From positions 1 to 53,704 of the IMG/VR virus record IMGVR_UViG_3300034779_000011: 53,704 bases of DNA; one strand, written 5' to 3'. A program made the position numbers and the translations under genes. Of this stretch, positions 8,271 through 16,064 are shown in pieces. Numbering within the stretch: position 1 is the stretch's first letter; each line of letters starts with the position of its first letter. This DNA comes from a virus. Below the pieces are notes generated by a model. It saw only the letters and a program-made list of their open reading frames with translations, searched no databases and had not been told where the DNA came from.

Positions 8271-9186
8271 CCAGCCGCCACAGCCCCTCGGCGAGGTGTT
8301 CGGCGGCTTCGCGGACGCCTACGCCCTCTGCACTCGCTGCTGGGAGCGGTCCGGCTCCACCGAGGGTGCGGCGGTGCGCCGGGTCTCGCCTGAACTGGCC
8401 GAGGAGGGCAGCCCGGCCCCGCCGCCATGGTGGTTCCCGGTCGGCGTCCTCTGGAGCAACGGCCGCATGATGGGCGCGGTGCCGGAACTCTGCCCCCAGT
8501 GCCACCGGCGAGAGTGCGAGCAGGCGGCGGCGGCTTCCGCAGCTCTCGACAGCGACCAGACGCCTCGCCCCACCCCCTCGCGCTTCGAGCGGTGCGAAGC
8601 GGCGGGCGGCAACCCCTGGAACTTCAAGGCCACCTTCGCCGACCTCCAGCCCCGACCCGGACAGGAGCGCGCCTACGCCGTATCGCGCGAGTTCTCGAAG
8701 GCGGATCGCAACGACCGCTACACCGCCGGAACCCGCAGCGTGCTGCTCTGGGGCGAGTTCGGACGCGGCAAGACGGTGATCGGCCACTGCGTGCTCTACG
8801 ACCTGCTGGAGAAGGGCGTGGCCCCTGGAACGGGCGTGCTGTACGACGACTGGGACACATTCCGCTACGAGGTGCGCGCCACCTACGACGCGAAGCTGCC
8901 CACGTGGCCGTTGATCCGTCGCCGTGTAGAGGCCGACGACTGGATCTGCGACGACTTCCTGGGCGGCAAGGTGAGCCCGGCGGCGTTCGAACTTGCCGCC
9001 CTCATCCTGAACCGCCGCGAAGGCCGGCGCGTCTGGCTGTCGACCAATGAAGACCCCGCGCGGTTGGAGGCGAACTATGCGGAGCACGTCTTCGGCCTGA
9101 GTGTGGGCCGCGTGGCCTCGCGGCTGGCCGCCTTCCGTGTGGTTCAGGTGGGCGGCGACGCGGACCTGCGCGGCGTGAGGTTCTGA
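8161..9186 (+). CDS. DnaC-like AAA+ helicase loader
   Basis: Walker A GEFGRGKT lies near residue 198, Walker B DDFLGG near 262, and a sensor-I-like STNEDP follows. The C-terminal Arg in SRLAAFRVV fits the family. These mark a DnaC/DnaI/IstB-type ATPase that loads the replicative helicase. The N-terminal ~140 residues include a Cys set (CTRCWERSG and CPQCHRREC) that may bind zinc. The first ~30 residues are Pro/Ala-rich, and an alternative ATG at 8254 (MRRDQP) would avoid most of the overlap with the upstream gene. Confidence 0.8.
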   Translation: MPDTTTAPQAAAHPPAGQHPPAGPARREPARTPMRRDQPPQPLGEVFGGFADAYALCTRCWERSGSTEGAAVRRVSPELAEEGSPAPPPWWFPVGVLWSNGRMMGAVPELCPQCHRRECEQAAAASAALDSDQTPRPTPSRFERCEAAGGNPWNFKATFADLQPRPGQERAYAVSREFSKADRNDRYTAGTRSVLLWGEFGRGKTVIGHCVLYDLLEKGVAPGTGVLYDDWDTFRYEVRATYDAKLPTWPLIRRRVEADDWICDDFLGGKVSPAAFELAALILNRREGRRVWLSTNEDPARLEANYAEHVFGLSVGRVASRLAAFRVVQVGGDADLRGVRF

Positions 9187-9189
9187 CCC

Positions 9190-9450
9190 ATGCCCCTTAC
9201 GCCGAACCAGAAGGCCTCCATTCGCAACGCCGTCGCGGACCTGGCCGGACACCCTTTGAACGACGACGAGGTAGAGATGGTGGACGCCGCCGCCTCCCTC
9301 GCGGACCGCCTGGCGACCACGCCGCGCGCGGACGCGGACCCGGCGCAGCTCACGCTCGCGATCCGGGCGCCGTTCCGCATCTGCCCGGAGTGCGCGGGGA
9401 CCAGGAAGCGGCCCTATGGGGCGTGCCGGACCTGCACGGAGGCGACATGA
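9190..9450 (+). CDS. Small zinc-ribbon protein (86 aa)
   Basis: Helical N-terminus, acidic middle, and a C-terminal zinc ribbon: CPECAGTRKRPYGACRTC, i.e. CxxC-x10-CxxC. It probably binds metal and may contact nucleic acid or protein; the function is unknown. Its last ~115 bp are duplicated at 10628-10745. The stop overlaps the start of the PP-loop gene. Confidence 0.65.
   Translation: MPLTPNQKASIRNAVADLAGHPLNDDEVEMVDAAASLADRLATTPRADADPAQLTLAIRAPFRICPECAGTRKRPYGACRTCTEAT
9333..9450 (+). repeat. Direct repeat copy A (3' end of the zinc-ribbon gene)
   Basis: Bases 9343-9450 are identical to 10638-10745 (offset 1295) and similarity fades just upstream, with one mismatch at 9342/10637. The repeat ends at the ATGA start of the following PP-loop gene in both places. 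Near-perfect identity implies a recent duplication. Confidence 0.9.
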
Positions 9451-10553
9451 GCGAGAGACCGATGCTTCGCATCCTCAGTCTCGGTGCCGGCGTCCAGTCG
9501 TCCACGCTGCTGCTGATGGCGGCGGCAGGCGAGTTGGAGCACGTCCCCGACGCGGCGATCTTCGCCGACACCGGCTGGGAGCCGCGCGCTGTGTATGAGT
9601 GGCTGGACTGGCTGGAGGAGCAGGTGCGCGGGGTGATCCCCATCTACCGCGTGTCGCGTGGGACGGACGCGCGCGGCAACGGCTCGATCCGCGACAGCTA
9701 CTACATCGCGCAGAACACCGGCAAGCGCTACGTGCAATTGCCGGTGTTCGTGAAGGTCCCCGTTACGCGCATGATGCTGCCTGACGGCCGAGATCTGGAA
9801 GACGCTGTCGCAGAGGTGCGTGGTTGGAGCGAGAAGACGTTCCAGAAGATCCGCGACAGCGTGAAGGCGGAGCGGCGTGGGGCGGGTGTGACGATCATAG
9901 ATCTGCACACAGGCTCGCACATCTTTACCCGAGACTTGCGCGCGCGGTTGGCTACCACTCTGTGGGAGATCCGCCGCCTCCGCCGCGCCGCCGGGCAGCG
10001 CGTGGTGGGCTACACGAAGGGGATGGCGCGCCGTCAATGCACGAAGGAGTTCAAGATAGAGCCCATCACCCGCAAGGTTCGCGAGCTGGTGGGGCTCCGG
10101 CCGGGACAGCCCGGACCGCGCCGGATCGTAGCAGAGCAGTGGATGGGTATCAGCCTGGACGAAGCCGTCCGGATGAAGGACAGCCGTATCCGCTGGCTTC
10201 AGCACCGCTACCCGTTGATCGATCTGCGCTGGACCCGCCGCGACTGCCTCCAGTGGTGGGAGTCGCGCGGACTTCCCACGCCGCCCAAGAGCGCTTGTAT
10301 CGGCTGCCCGTACACGGACGACGCCCGCTGGCGCCACATGAAGGAGACCGCGCCAGCCGAGTTCGCGGAAGCCGTGGAGTTCGACCGCATCATCCGGCAC
10401 GGCGGCGGCCGTGGCACCCTCAGGGGTGAGAACTATCTGCATTCATCTCTGCTGCCGCTTGATGAGGTGGACTTCTCCACCGCCGAGGAACGCGGCCAGG
10501 GCAGCCTCTTCGACGGCTTCGCGAACGAGTGCGAGGGGATGTGCGGCGTATGA
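9447..10553 (+). CDS. PP-loop / PAPS-reductase-family protein A (adenine nucleotide alpha hydrolase-like)
   Basis: The N-terminal ATP-pyrophosphatase loop SLGAGVQSSTLLLMA (from about residue 10) and AIFADTGWEP are typical of phage phosphoadenosine phosphosulfate reductase-like proteins. Later blocks KGMARRQCTKEFKIEP and KSACIGCPYTDDARW confirm the family. Such enzymes activate a substrate with ATP; phage members have no proven substrate, and some relatives (DndC) act in DNA sulfur modification. About 75 residues between the LPVFVKV and YTKGMARRQ blocks look like an insertion relative to shorter family members. ATG at 9447 overlaps the previous stop. Confidence 0.8.
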   Translation: MSERPMLRILSLGAGVQSSTLLLMAAAGELEHVPDAAIFADTGWEPRAVYEWLDWLEEQVRGVIPIYRVSRGTDARGNGSIRDSYYIAQNTGKRYVQLPVFVKVPVTRMMLPDGRDLEDAVAEVRGWSEKTFQKIRDSVKAERRGAGVTIIDLHTGSHIFTRDLRARLATTLWEIRRLRRAAGQRVVGYTKGMARRQCTKEFKIEPITRKVRELVGLRPGQPGPRRIVAEQWMGISLDEAVRMKDSRIRWLQHRYPLIDLRWTRRDCLQWWESRGLPTPPKSACIGCPYTDDARWRHMKETAPAEFAEAVEFDRIIRHGGGRGTLRGENYLHSSLLPLDEVDFSTAEERGQGSLFDGFANECEGMCGV

Positions 10554-10744
10554 CCCCCGACGCCTTCGCCTCGCTTTACACCCACTACCACCGCCGGGTC
10601 GTGGCCGCCTGCTTCACCTACGGACGCCGCCGACCCCGCGCAGCTCACGCTCGCGATCCGGGCGCCGTTCCGCATCTGCCCGGAGTGCGCGGGGACCAGG
10701 AAGCGGCCCTATGGGGCGTGCCGGACCTGCACGGAGGCGACATG
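10550..10744 (+). pseudogene. Recombination scar: sigma-factor 5' fragment joined to zinc-ribbon 3' fragment
   Basis: ATG at 10550 overlaps the PP-loop A stop and begins MTPDAFASLYTHYHRRVVAAC, nearly the same as the sigma factor start at 11689 (MSPDAFASLYRHYHHRVLVAC). Similarity stops near 10620. From 10628 the DNA is the duplicated 3' end of the zinc-ribbon gene, but out of frame with the sigma fragment. The open frame continues into PP-loop gene B, so a read-through fusion is possible, though B has its own ATG. Confidence 0.8.
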
Positions 10745-10745
10745 A
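10628..10745 (+). repeat. Direct repeat copy B (zinc-ribbon gene remnant)
   Basis: Second copy of the 9333-9450 sequence. Read in its original frame it still encodes the CPECAGTRKRPYGACRTC ribbon and stop, but no start codon precedes it, so it is a remnant. It carries the upstream context of PP-loop gene B. Confidence 0.9.
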
Positions 10746-11692
10746 TCCACCTCGTGAAACTCTCAGGCGGGGCGGCCAGCGCCGTCACGGCGGACCTCGT
10801 CCGCATGGAGACCGGCGCCGCGCCGGAGTGCCTGTTCACCGACACGCTCATCGAAGACAACGACCTGTACCGCTTCCTGCTGGAGTGGTGCGGCTACCTC
10901 TACGGCGTGGACGTGTCGGACCTGGTGCCGCTCGCGCTCACGTTGCCGCAGGTGTGGGAGGACGAGCCAGGTCGCAAGGCGGCGCTCGCTCACCTGCGCA
11001 TGCGGGCCAGCGCCCGACTGCCGCAACTGCACTGGCTGGCCGACGGGCGCCACCCCTTCGAAGTGTTCTTCGAGGAAGGCCGGATGGGTGGCGGAGCCCG
11101 GCAGGCGGGCCCGTGCAGCCGCATCCTGAAGCGGGCGCTCTCGGATGACTACGTCGCGGCGCGGTGGAGCCCGGAGGCGGTTCGGTTGTACGTCGGGCTG
11201 GCTCACTCCGAGGGCCACCGCTTCCACGGCGGGCGCGGGCGAGGTGGAATCCGCAGGCTCTTCCTGCCGTGGCTGGTCTATTCCCCACTAGTGGACCGTC
11301 CCGACCTCGACAGACCCGCGCTTCGGACCTGGATACGCGGTGTTGGCATCGCCACCCCGCGCCTCTACGCGCAGGGCTTCCCCACCAACAACTGTGGCGG
11401 CGCCTGCGTGAAGGCCGGACACGCCTGGTGGATTCACCTGCTGAACACCAACCGTCCGTACTTCCTCTGGTGGGCAGCGCTGGAGGACGCTTTCCGGCGG
11501 GCCACCGGCAAGGACGTGTCGATCCTGCGTGACCGGCGCGGTGGCCGCACCCGCCCGCTCACCCTCTATCGCCTGCTGCAGCTGGTCGAGGCGCAGACCG
11601 ACCTAACGGAACTGCTCATCGCGTCTGACACCGGCTGCGGCGGCTCCTGCATGCTGCCAGCGACGTGGGGCCGAAGGAGGAAGGCCGCATGA
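10742..11692 (+). CDS. PP-loop / PAPS-reductase-like protein B
   Basis: Starts with KLSGGAASAVTADLV, an SGGxxS-type ATP-pyrophosphatase loop, followed by CLFTDTLIEDNDLYRFL. Downstream are GPCSRILKRAL and LYAQGFPTNNCGGACVKAG, whose paired cysteines resemble those of phage PAPS-reductase/QueC-like proteins. It is a distant relative of protein A rather than a duplicate. The ATG at 10742 sits at the end of repeat copy B and replaces the start context of protein A. It ends in an ATGA overlap with the sigma factor. Substrate unknown. Confidence 0.72.
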   Translation: MIHLVKLSGGAASAVTADLVRMETGAAPECLFTDTLIEDNDLYRFLLEWCGYLYGVDVSDLVPLALTLPQVWEDEPGRKAALAHLRMRASARLPQLHWLADGRHPFEVFFEEGRMGGGARQAGPCSRILKRALSDDYVAARWSPEAVRLYVGLAHSEGHRFHGGRGRGGIRRLFLPWLVYSPLVDRPDLDRPALRTWIRGVGIATPRLYAQGFPTNNCGGACVKAGHAWWIHLLNTNRPYFLWWAALEDAFRRATGKDVSILRDRRGGRTRPLTLYRLLQLVEAQTDLTELLIASDTGCGGSCMLPATWGRRRKAA

Positions 11693-12381
11693 GCCCCGAC
11701 GCCTTCGCCTCGCTCTACCGCCACTACCACCACCGCGTGCTGGTGGCCTGCCGCTACTACCTGCGCGACCGCACCGAAGCCGAAGACCTCGCGCAGCAGG
11801 TGTTCATCTGCTGGTGGCGGACCCTCACGACCACCGAGGTCAAGCATCCCGAAGCCCTGCTCTTCGGCATCGTCCGCCAGCGCGCCCGTAACTGGAAGCG
11901 CGACCGGATCCGCCGCTGCCAGTTGCAGGACGCCTACGCGCTCGCGCTCACCTGGGAGAGTGACCCTCGCGAAGCCACGGCCGAAGCGGACGCGGACCTG
12001 CGCGAGCGGGTGGAAGCGAGCCTCCCGCACCTCACCGCGCCGCAACAGCAGGTCGTCCGTCTGAGCCTCGACGGCGTCGGCAGCAAGGAAATCGGCCGCC
12101 GGATGCATCTGCGCGACAAGCAAATGATCGGGCACCGCGACCGGGCCTGCGTGAAGCTCGCCGCGCTCCTGGCCGGGCCGGCGAAACCGATCCGCGGGAG
12201 TCCGCGACAGCGGGCCCCCATCCTCCAGCACCACGCTTCCGCAGTGCGCCACCGGCACCCCGAATGGACGTACGCGCAGGTAGCGTGCGAGGTCGTGCGC
12301 GCCACGGGCTACTCCCCGAGCCGGCAGACGTTCGCGGCCTGCGGGCCCAGCCAGAACGATCCTCAGGGAAAGACCCCATGA
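11689..12381 (+). CDS. Phage-encoded RNA polymerase sigma factor (sigma-70/ECF-like)
   Basis: Region 2 appears as FASLYRHYHHRV then LRDRTEAEDLAQQVFICWWR (about residues 5-45), with the DRIRR segment behind it. Region 4 follows as LTAPQQQVVRLSLDGVGSKE and IGRRMHLRDKQMIGHRDRA (about 116-155). No region 1 or 3 is visible, as in ECF-type factors. The C-terminal ~65 residues, rich in His/Arg/Pro, have no recognised role. It lies at the end of the modification block just upstream of the late genes, so it could direct host polymerase to phage late promoters (inference). Start and stop both overlap neighbours (ATGA). Confidence 0.82.
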   Translation: MSPDAFASLYRHYHHRVLVACRYYLRDRTEAEDLAQQVFICWWRTLTTTEVKHPEALLFGIVRQRARNWKRDRIRRCQLQDAYALALTWESDPREATAEADADLRERVEASLPHLTAPQQQVVRLSLDGVGSKEIGRRMHLRDKQMIGHRDRACVKLAALLAGPAKPIRGSPRQRAPILQHHASAVRHRHPEWTYAQVACEVVRATGYSPSRQTFAACGPSQNDPQGKTP

Positions 12382-12980
12382 GCCGAGTCGCAACTCTTGA
12401 GGACGTCCGCACCGACGTGCCCTGCCCGACGTGCGGGTGGGAGTGGAACGTCACGGCGGCGCCTGGCATGCTCGGCCACTGGGCCGTGCGCCACACCTGT
12501 GAGCGCGACGGGACTAGCAACAGCACAAAACAACGCTGCCGGTGGAGGCACTGGGTTGCGGTTTACTACGCGCGGCTGTCGACAGGTGGGATCGAAGTGT
12601 TACTCAGGGGCTATACCTACGACCGCGGCAAGACCCTGAGCGCGTTCGCGGAAGCGCTAAGGTCGATCCAAGGTTTTTGCGAACGCGACGACAATAGCAT
12701 CGGCCTTCCCCCAATCAACGAGGACGAGGTCACCACGATGATCGCCATTGCGGAAGCGCAACAACGCGCAGCGGCAGGCACGAAAGGAGGCGCGAGTCGG
12801 CTGGTGCCCGACGCCGCGAAGCGTCTCTTCCCACCGCTCCAACCGAACCCAGCAGTTGTAACGGGACGATGCAGCGCGGGTCCTTCCGGCGTCGGAGGCT
12901 CGCGGGTAACGCGCGACCGCTCCACATCTCTAGATACAGGCGGGGGGAGTCACTCCCCCCTGCGCCGCTCCGGAGGCTGA
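12378..12980 (+). CDS. Hypothetical protein with N-terminal zinc finger (200 aa)
   Basis: ATGA overlap with the sigma factor. The N-terminus has CPTCGWEWN and later HTCERDG, a possible metal site; a CRWRHW segment follows. The middle is helical and acidic (INEDEVTTMIAIAEAQQRAA). The last ~45 residues are Ser/Gly/Arg-rich and look disordered. The central part is less GC-rich than its neighbours. The neighbouring small-terminase gene starts three bases after its stop. No family assigned. Confidence 0.55.
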   Translation: MSRVATLEDVRTDVPCPTCGWEWNVTAAPGMLGHWAVRHTCERDGTSNSTKQRCRWRHWVAVYYARLSTGGIEVLLRGYTYDRGKTLSAFAEALRSIQGFCERDDNSIGLPPINEDEVTTMIAIAEAQQRAAAGTKGGASRLVPDAAKRLFPPLQPNPAVVTGRCSAGPSGVGGSRVTRDRSTSLDTGGGSHSPLRRSGG

Positions 12981-12983
12981 GAG

Positions 12984-13727
12984 ATGCCGTCCGGTTTCGG
13001 GCTGATGAAGGTCAAGCCCTACGCAATGCGGCGGGAAGAACTTGGCCTCGTAGGCTTCACCCCGAAGGCCGTCCGAGACGCATTGAAACGCTTTGATGTG
13101 GGCCGGGATAGCGACGGTTGCTTTGATGCGGATTTGCTGCACCGATTGTGGCAGGAAGAAATTGCCGAGCGGGGGGCGGACGTGAGTCGCTCCCGCCGAC
13201 CAGAGCAGGGGGGAGTGGAGGGGGGGGAGTGGGGGGAGCGAGAGGGCGCACCCGCGGCCAACGCCGAACCGCTCGACACCTCTCCCGGCGAGCTGCCCGC
13301 TGACTGGCGCGAAATCAAGGCGAAGGACAAAGGGCGCTTCCAGGCACTCAAGGAGTGGTTCCTCGCCGGGAAGCACAGGCTGGACTTCGAGGAGCGGTTG
13401 GGACAGCTGGTCGCGCTCGACTTCCACGTGGAGAAACTAGAGGCGCTCGCCTACGCCGTGCGCGAGGTCTTGAACCAGGTGCCGGGCAAGTACGCCCCCC
13501 GCATGGCCGGCGTCCAGCAGGATTTCCGCGCGAGCATCGAGGATCTACGCAACCGCCTCGCCGACGACCCGTCGCGCATGGGAGTGCTGGAGCAGGTGGT
13601 CGCCCTGGACAGCGACGCGACCACCCGCGCGCAGGCGATTCTGGATGATGCGATCGACGAAGTGCTCTCCGCTCTTGCCAACGTAGCCGAAAGCGCCGAA
13701 TCGGATGCCGAGCACGACGCACCCTAG
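12984..13727 (+). CDS. Terminase small subunit-like protein (Nu1-type position)
   Basis: ATG preceded by GGAGGCTGAG. The N-terminal ~60 residues (ELGLVGFTPKAVRDALKRFD then DADLLHRLWQEE) look like a DNA-binding HTH. A Gly/Glu-rich linker follows, then a long helical C-terminal half that could mediate oligomerisation. It lies directly before, and overlaps, the GpA-type large terminase, exactly where phages of this type place the DNA-recognition subunit. The family call rests on this position plus the HTH, not on a recognised motif. Confidence 0.65.
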   Translation: MPSGFGLMKVKPYAMRREELGLVGFTPKAVRDALKRFDVGRDSDGCFDADLLHRLWQEEIAERGADVSRSRRPEQGGVEGGEWGEREGAPAANAEPLDTSPGELPADWREIKAKDKGRFQALKEWFLAGKHRLDFEERLGQLVALDFHVEKLEALAYAVREVLNQVPGKYAPRMAGVQQDFRASIEDLRNRLADDPSRMGVLEQVVALDSDATTRAQAILDDAIDEVLSALANVAESAESDAEHDAP

Positions 13728-15690
13728 CGCGATCCTCAACTGGCGGCGCCGCTTCACCGCCACGGTGCGCGAGGCGTTCCGGCCCAAGCCGCGCTTCAGC
13801 GCCACCGAGTGGGCGGAGAAGAACAGGAAGCTCTCCGTGCTGAATAGCTCGGAGCCCGGGCGGTACCGCATGCGGCGCACACCGTACTTTCGCGAAGTGC
13901 TGGACGCGGTGTCCGACCCCACCGTGCAGCGCGTCGTGGTGATGAAGTCGGCCCGTGTCGGGTATACTCAAGGGGTGCTGGAGAACGCCATCGGGTACCA
14001 CATCGACCAGGACCCGTGCTCGGTCTTGATGGTGCAGCCGACCCTGGAGGATGCCGAGAAGTGGTCGAAGGAAAACCTGGCGCCGCTGATCGACGAGACG
14101 CCGGCGGTCCGCGCGAAGATCGGTGAAACGAAGTGGAAGGACCCCGACCAGACCATCCTCTCGAAGCGCTACCCGGGCGGCATCCTTCGGATCGTAGGTG
14201 CCACCAGCCCGCGCGGCTTCCGGCGCTTCGACTGCCGCGAGGTCTACTTCGATGAGGTGGACGGCTACCCGCTCTCCGCCGAGAACGAAGGCGACCCGAT
14301 CACCTTGGGCGAGAAGCGCGCGCGCAACCACTGGAACAAGAAGTTCTTCTATGGCTCGACGCCCAAGGAGAAGGCTACCAGCCGTATCCTGAAGCTATGG
14401 AACCTCTCGGACCAGCGCCGGTGGTACGTGCGCTGTCCTCATTGCGGGCACGAACAGGTGCTCCGCTTCGGGGGGCGGGAGCAGCCGTTCGGGCTCAAGT
14501 GGGAGACGGATGACTTTGACGGGGTGAAGAGGGTGGTGCCCGGTTCCGTTATCTACCTGTGCGCAGGCGGCGCGTGCGTGATCGACGAGCGCTACAAGGT
14601 GTCGATGGTTGAGGGCGGGCGCTGGATCGCGGAGAAGCCCGGCCGCAGCGGCGTGCGTGGGTACCACATCAGCGCGCTTTATTCACTCGTTGATCCAGGC
14701 GGCTGGGAGGGGATCGCGCAGGAGTGGCTCGACGCGCAGGGAGATTGGGAAGCGCTCAAGGGCTTCATCAACACGGTGCTGGGTGAGTGTTGGGAGCAGC
14801 CGGGGACGTCGATCACCGCGGAGGGGCTGGAGGCCCGGGCCGAGCGGTGGCTGACTCCATCGGGCGGGCGCATCGAGGTCCCGCACGGCGTGGGGCTTCT
14901 GACGGCCGGCGTGGACGTGCAGCCCGACCGCATCGAGCTTCTGGTGAAGGGGTGGGGGGCGAGGGAGGAGAGCTGGAACATTCTGCACGATCGCATCTAC
15001 GGCGATCCCACCCAGCCGGCGGTGTGGGAGGCACTGGAGGCGTTCCGGATGCGCATCTGGCGCCACGCCTCTGGCGCGCCCCTGCGCGTCGCGCTGATGT
15101 GCGTGGACTCCGGGTACCTGAAGAACGAGGTATACCGGTACGTGGCGTCCCGACAGGACGGGCCGGTGCCGGTGCGGGCCACCAAGGGGGGGAAGACGGA
15201 GCAGGCGGAACCCTACAAGATGTCGAAGGGCAAGAACGAGCAGGGCGTGCAGCTGGTGCTGGTCGGGACGGTGCCCATGAAGGATACCTTGTTCCAGCGC
15301 CTTCGGACCGAGCCGCGTGGCGACCAGGCCGCGGCCGGGTTCTTCCCCGACGGCTACATTCACTTCCGTGCCGCGGACCCCGAGTGGCACAATGGCGCCG
15401 ACAGCGAGTACTTCGCCCAGTTCGGCCGCGAGCGGCGGGTCTGGAGGGAGGGCCGGTTCATGTACGTGAACGAGTCCCGGCGGCCGAATGAAGCGATCGA
15501 CCTCGAAGTGGGAAACCTGGTCGCACTGCACCTGCGGCTCCCCAAGGCGACACGCAGGACGCAGCTCGCGCAGTTCGCGGAGGCGCTGTCCCGGTGGACG
15601 CCTCCAGGCGCCGCCGCTGCGCTCGCTGGAGGCGGGACCCACCGTCCACGCGGCGGCGTGAGGGTGATCGCGCCGGGCAAACGACTGTGA
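13705..15690 (+). CDS. Phage terminase large subunit, GpA family
   Basis: ATP-driven DNA packaging motor and nuclease. Early blocks FSATEWAEKNRKL and PYFREVLDAVSDPTVQRVVV lead into the GpA-type P-loop MKSARVGYTQG (about residues 82-92). Walker B is YFDEVDGYP. The zinc-like CPHCGHEQ and the C-terminal nuclease half (GVDVQPDRIELLVKGWG; MCVDSGYLKNEVYRYV) complete the family pattern. 661 aa is the expected length. It begins inside the end of the small terminase gene and opens the lambda-like head operon. Confidence 0.95.
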   Translation: MPSTTHPSAILNWRRRFTATVREAFRPKPRFSATEWAEKNRKLSVLNSSEPGRYRMRRTPYFREVLDAVSDPTVQRVVVMKSARVGYTQGVLENAIGYHIDQDPCSVLMVQPTLEDAEKWSKENLAPLIDETPAVRAKIGETKWKDPDQTILSKRYPGGILRIVGATSPRGFRRFDCREVYFDEVDGYPLSAENEGDPITLGEKRARNHWNKKFFYGSTPKEKATSRILKLWNLSDQRRWYVRCPHCGHEQVLRFGGREQPFGLKWETDDFDGVKRVVPGSVIYLCAGGACVIDERYKVSMVEGGRWIAEKPGRSGVRGYHISALYSLVDPGGWEGIAQEWLDAQGDWEALKGFINTVLGECWEQPGTSITAEGLEARAERWLTPSGGRIEVPHGVGLLTAGVDVQPDRIELLVKGWGAREESWNILHDRIYGDPTQPAVWEALEAFRMRIWRHASGAPLRVALMCVDSGYLKNEVYRYVASRQDGPVPVRATKGGKTEQAEPYKMSKGKNEQGVQLVLVGTVPMKDTLFQRLRTEPRGDQAAAGFFPDGYIHFRAADPEWHNGADSEYFAQFGRERRVWREGRFMYVNESRRPNEAIDLEVGNLVALHLRLPKATRRTQLAQFAEALSRWTPPGAAAALAGGGTHRPRGGVRVIAPGKRL

Positions 15691-15696
15691 TCACTC

Positions 15697-15816
15697 TTGC
15701 GGAGGTGGACGCGACCCTGTAGTTTCTTTGCCCATGCAGTAGGCGCGCCCTGAGCGCACCCGACCCGGTGGGGGTCCGAGCCGATGTTTCGGCTTGGGCC
15801 CCCGCTTCGTTTTGCC
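15697..15816 (+). promoter_or_regulatory. Late control element copy 1: promoter-like boxes plus leader hairpin
   Basis: Fills the gap between the terminase and the W-like gene. TTGCGG (15697-15702) and TAGTTT (15720-15725) are 17 bases apart inside the 9-mer TGTAGTTTC. A leader with GTAGG follows. Bases 15752-15816 then match 34343-34407 at all but two positions. That block contains a 13-bp stem GGGTCCGAGCCGA / TCGGCTTGGGCCC (two G-U-type pairs, loop TGTT) and a CGTTTTG run, as in an intrinsic terminator. A promoter followed at once by a terminator-like hairpin fits antitermination or attenuation control (inference). Confidence 0.65.
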
Positions 15817-15833
15817 CCCCTGCATCCTTCAAA

Positions 15834-16064
15834 GTGGCAACTCGCGAGGAAGCCCTGGCCGTCGCGGAAACTCAGCTCGCAGAAGTGCGGGCTGCGATCA
15901 GCCGCGTTCTCCACGGCGGACAGTCGCGCACGGTGAACGACCGCCAGCGGGTAGAGACCGAACTGCGCGACCTCCGCGCGTACGAGCGGGACCTGAAGGC
16001 GGAGATCGCGCGGCTGTCCGGCGGGAGTTCGGGGCTGCGGTTCTTCAAGGTGGTGCCGCAGTGA
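15834..16064 (+). CDS. gpW-like head-tail joining protein (76 aa)
   Basis: GTG start at 15834 gives a short helical protein: REEALAVAETQLAEVRAAIS, a Gly-rich turn with SRVLHGGQSRTVNDRQR, then a second helix and GLRFFKVVPQ. Length, two-helix plan and place between the GpA terminase and the portal match lambda W, which plugs the portal before tail joining. The open frame continues upstream to 15768, but that part is the control element. The stop overlaps the portal start (GTGA). Confidence 0.78.
   Translation: MATREEALAVAETQLAEVRAAISRVLHGGQSRTVNDRQRVETELRDLRAYERDLKAEIARLSGGSSGLRFFKVVPQ

Noticed and set aside
9750-10010. Intein or homing endonuclease inside PP-loop protein A
   Set aside because: The additional segment lacks intein splice junctions (no C...HN pattern) and shows no LAGLIDADG, GIY-YIG or HNH motif.
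15784-15846. Leader peptide MFRLGP encoded in both control elements
   Set aside because: The shared ATG lies inside the hairpin loop region; the two frames diverge at the end of the repeat and neither has a ribosome site.
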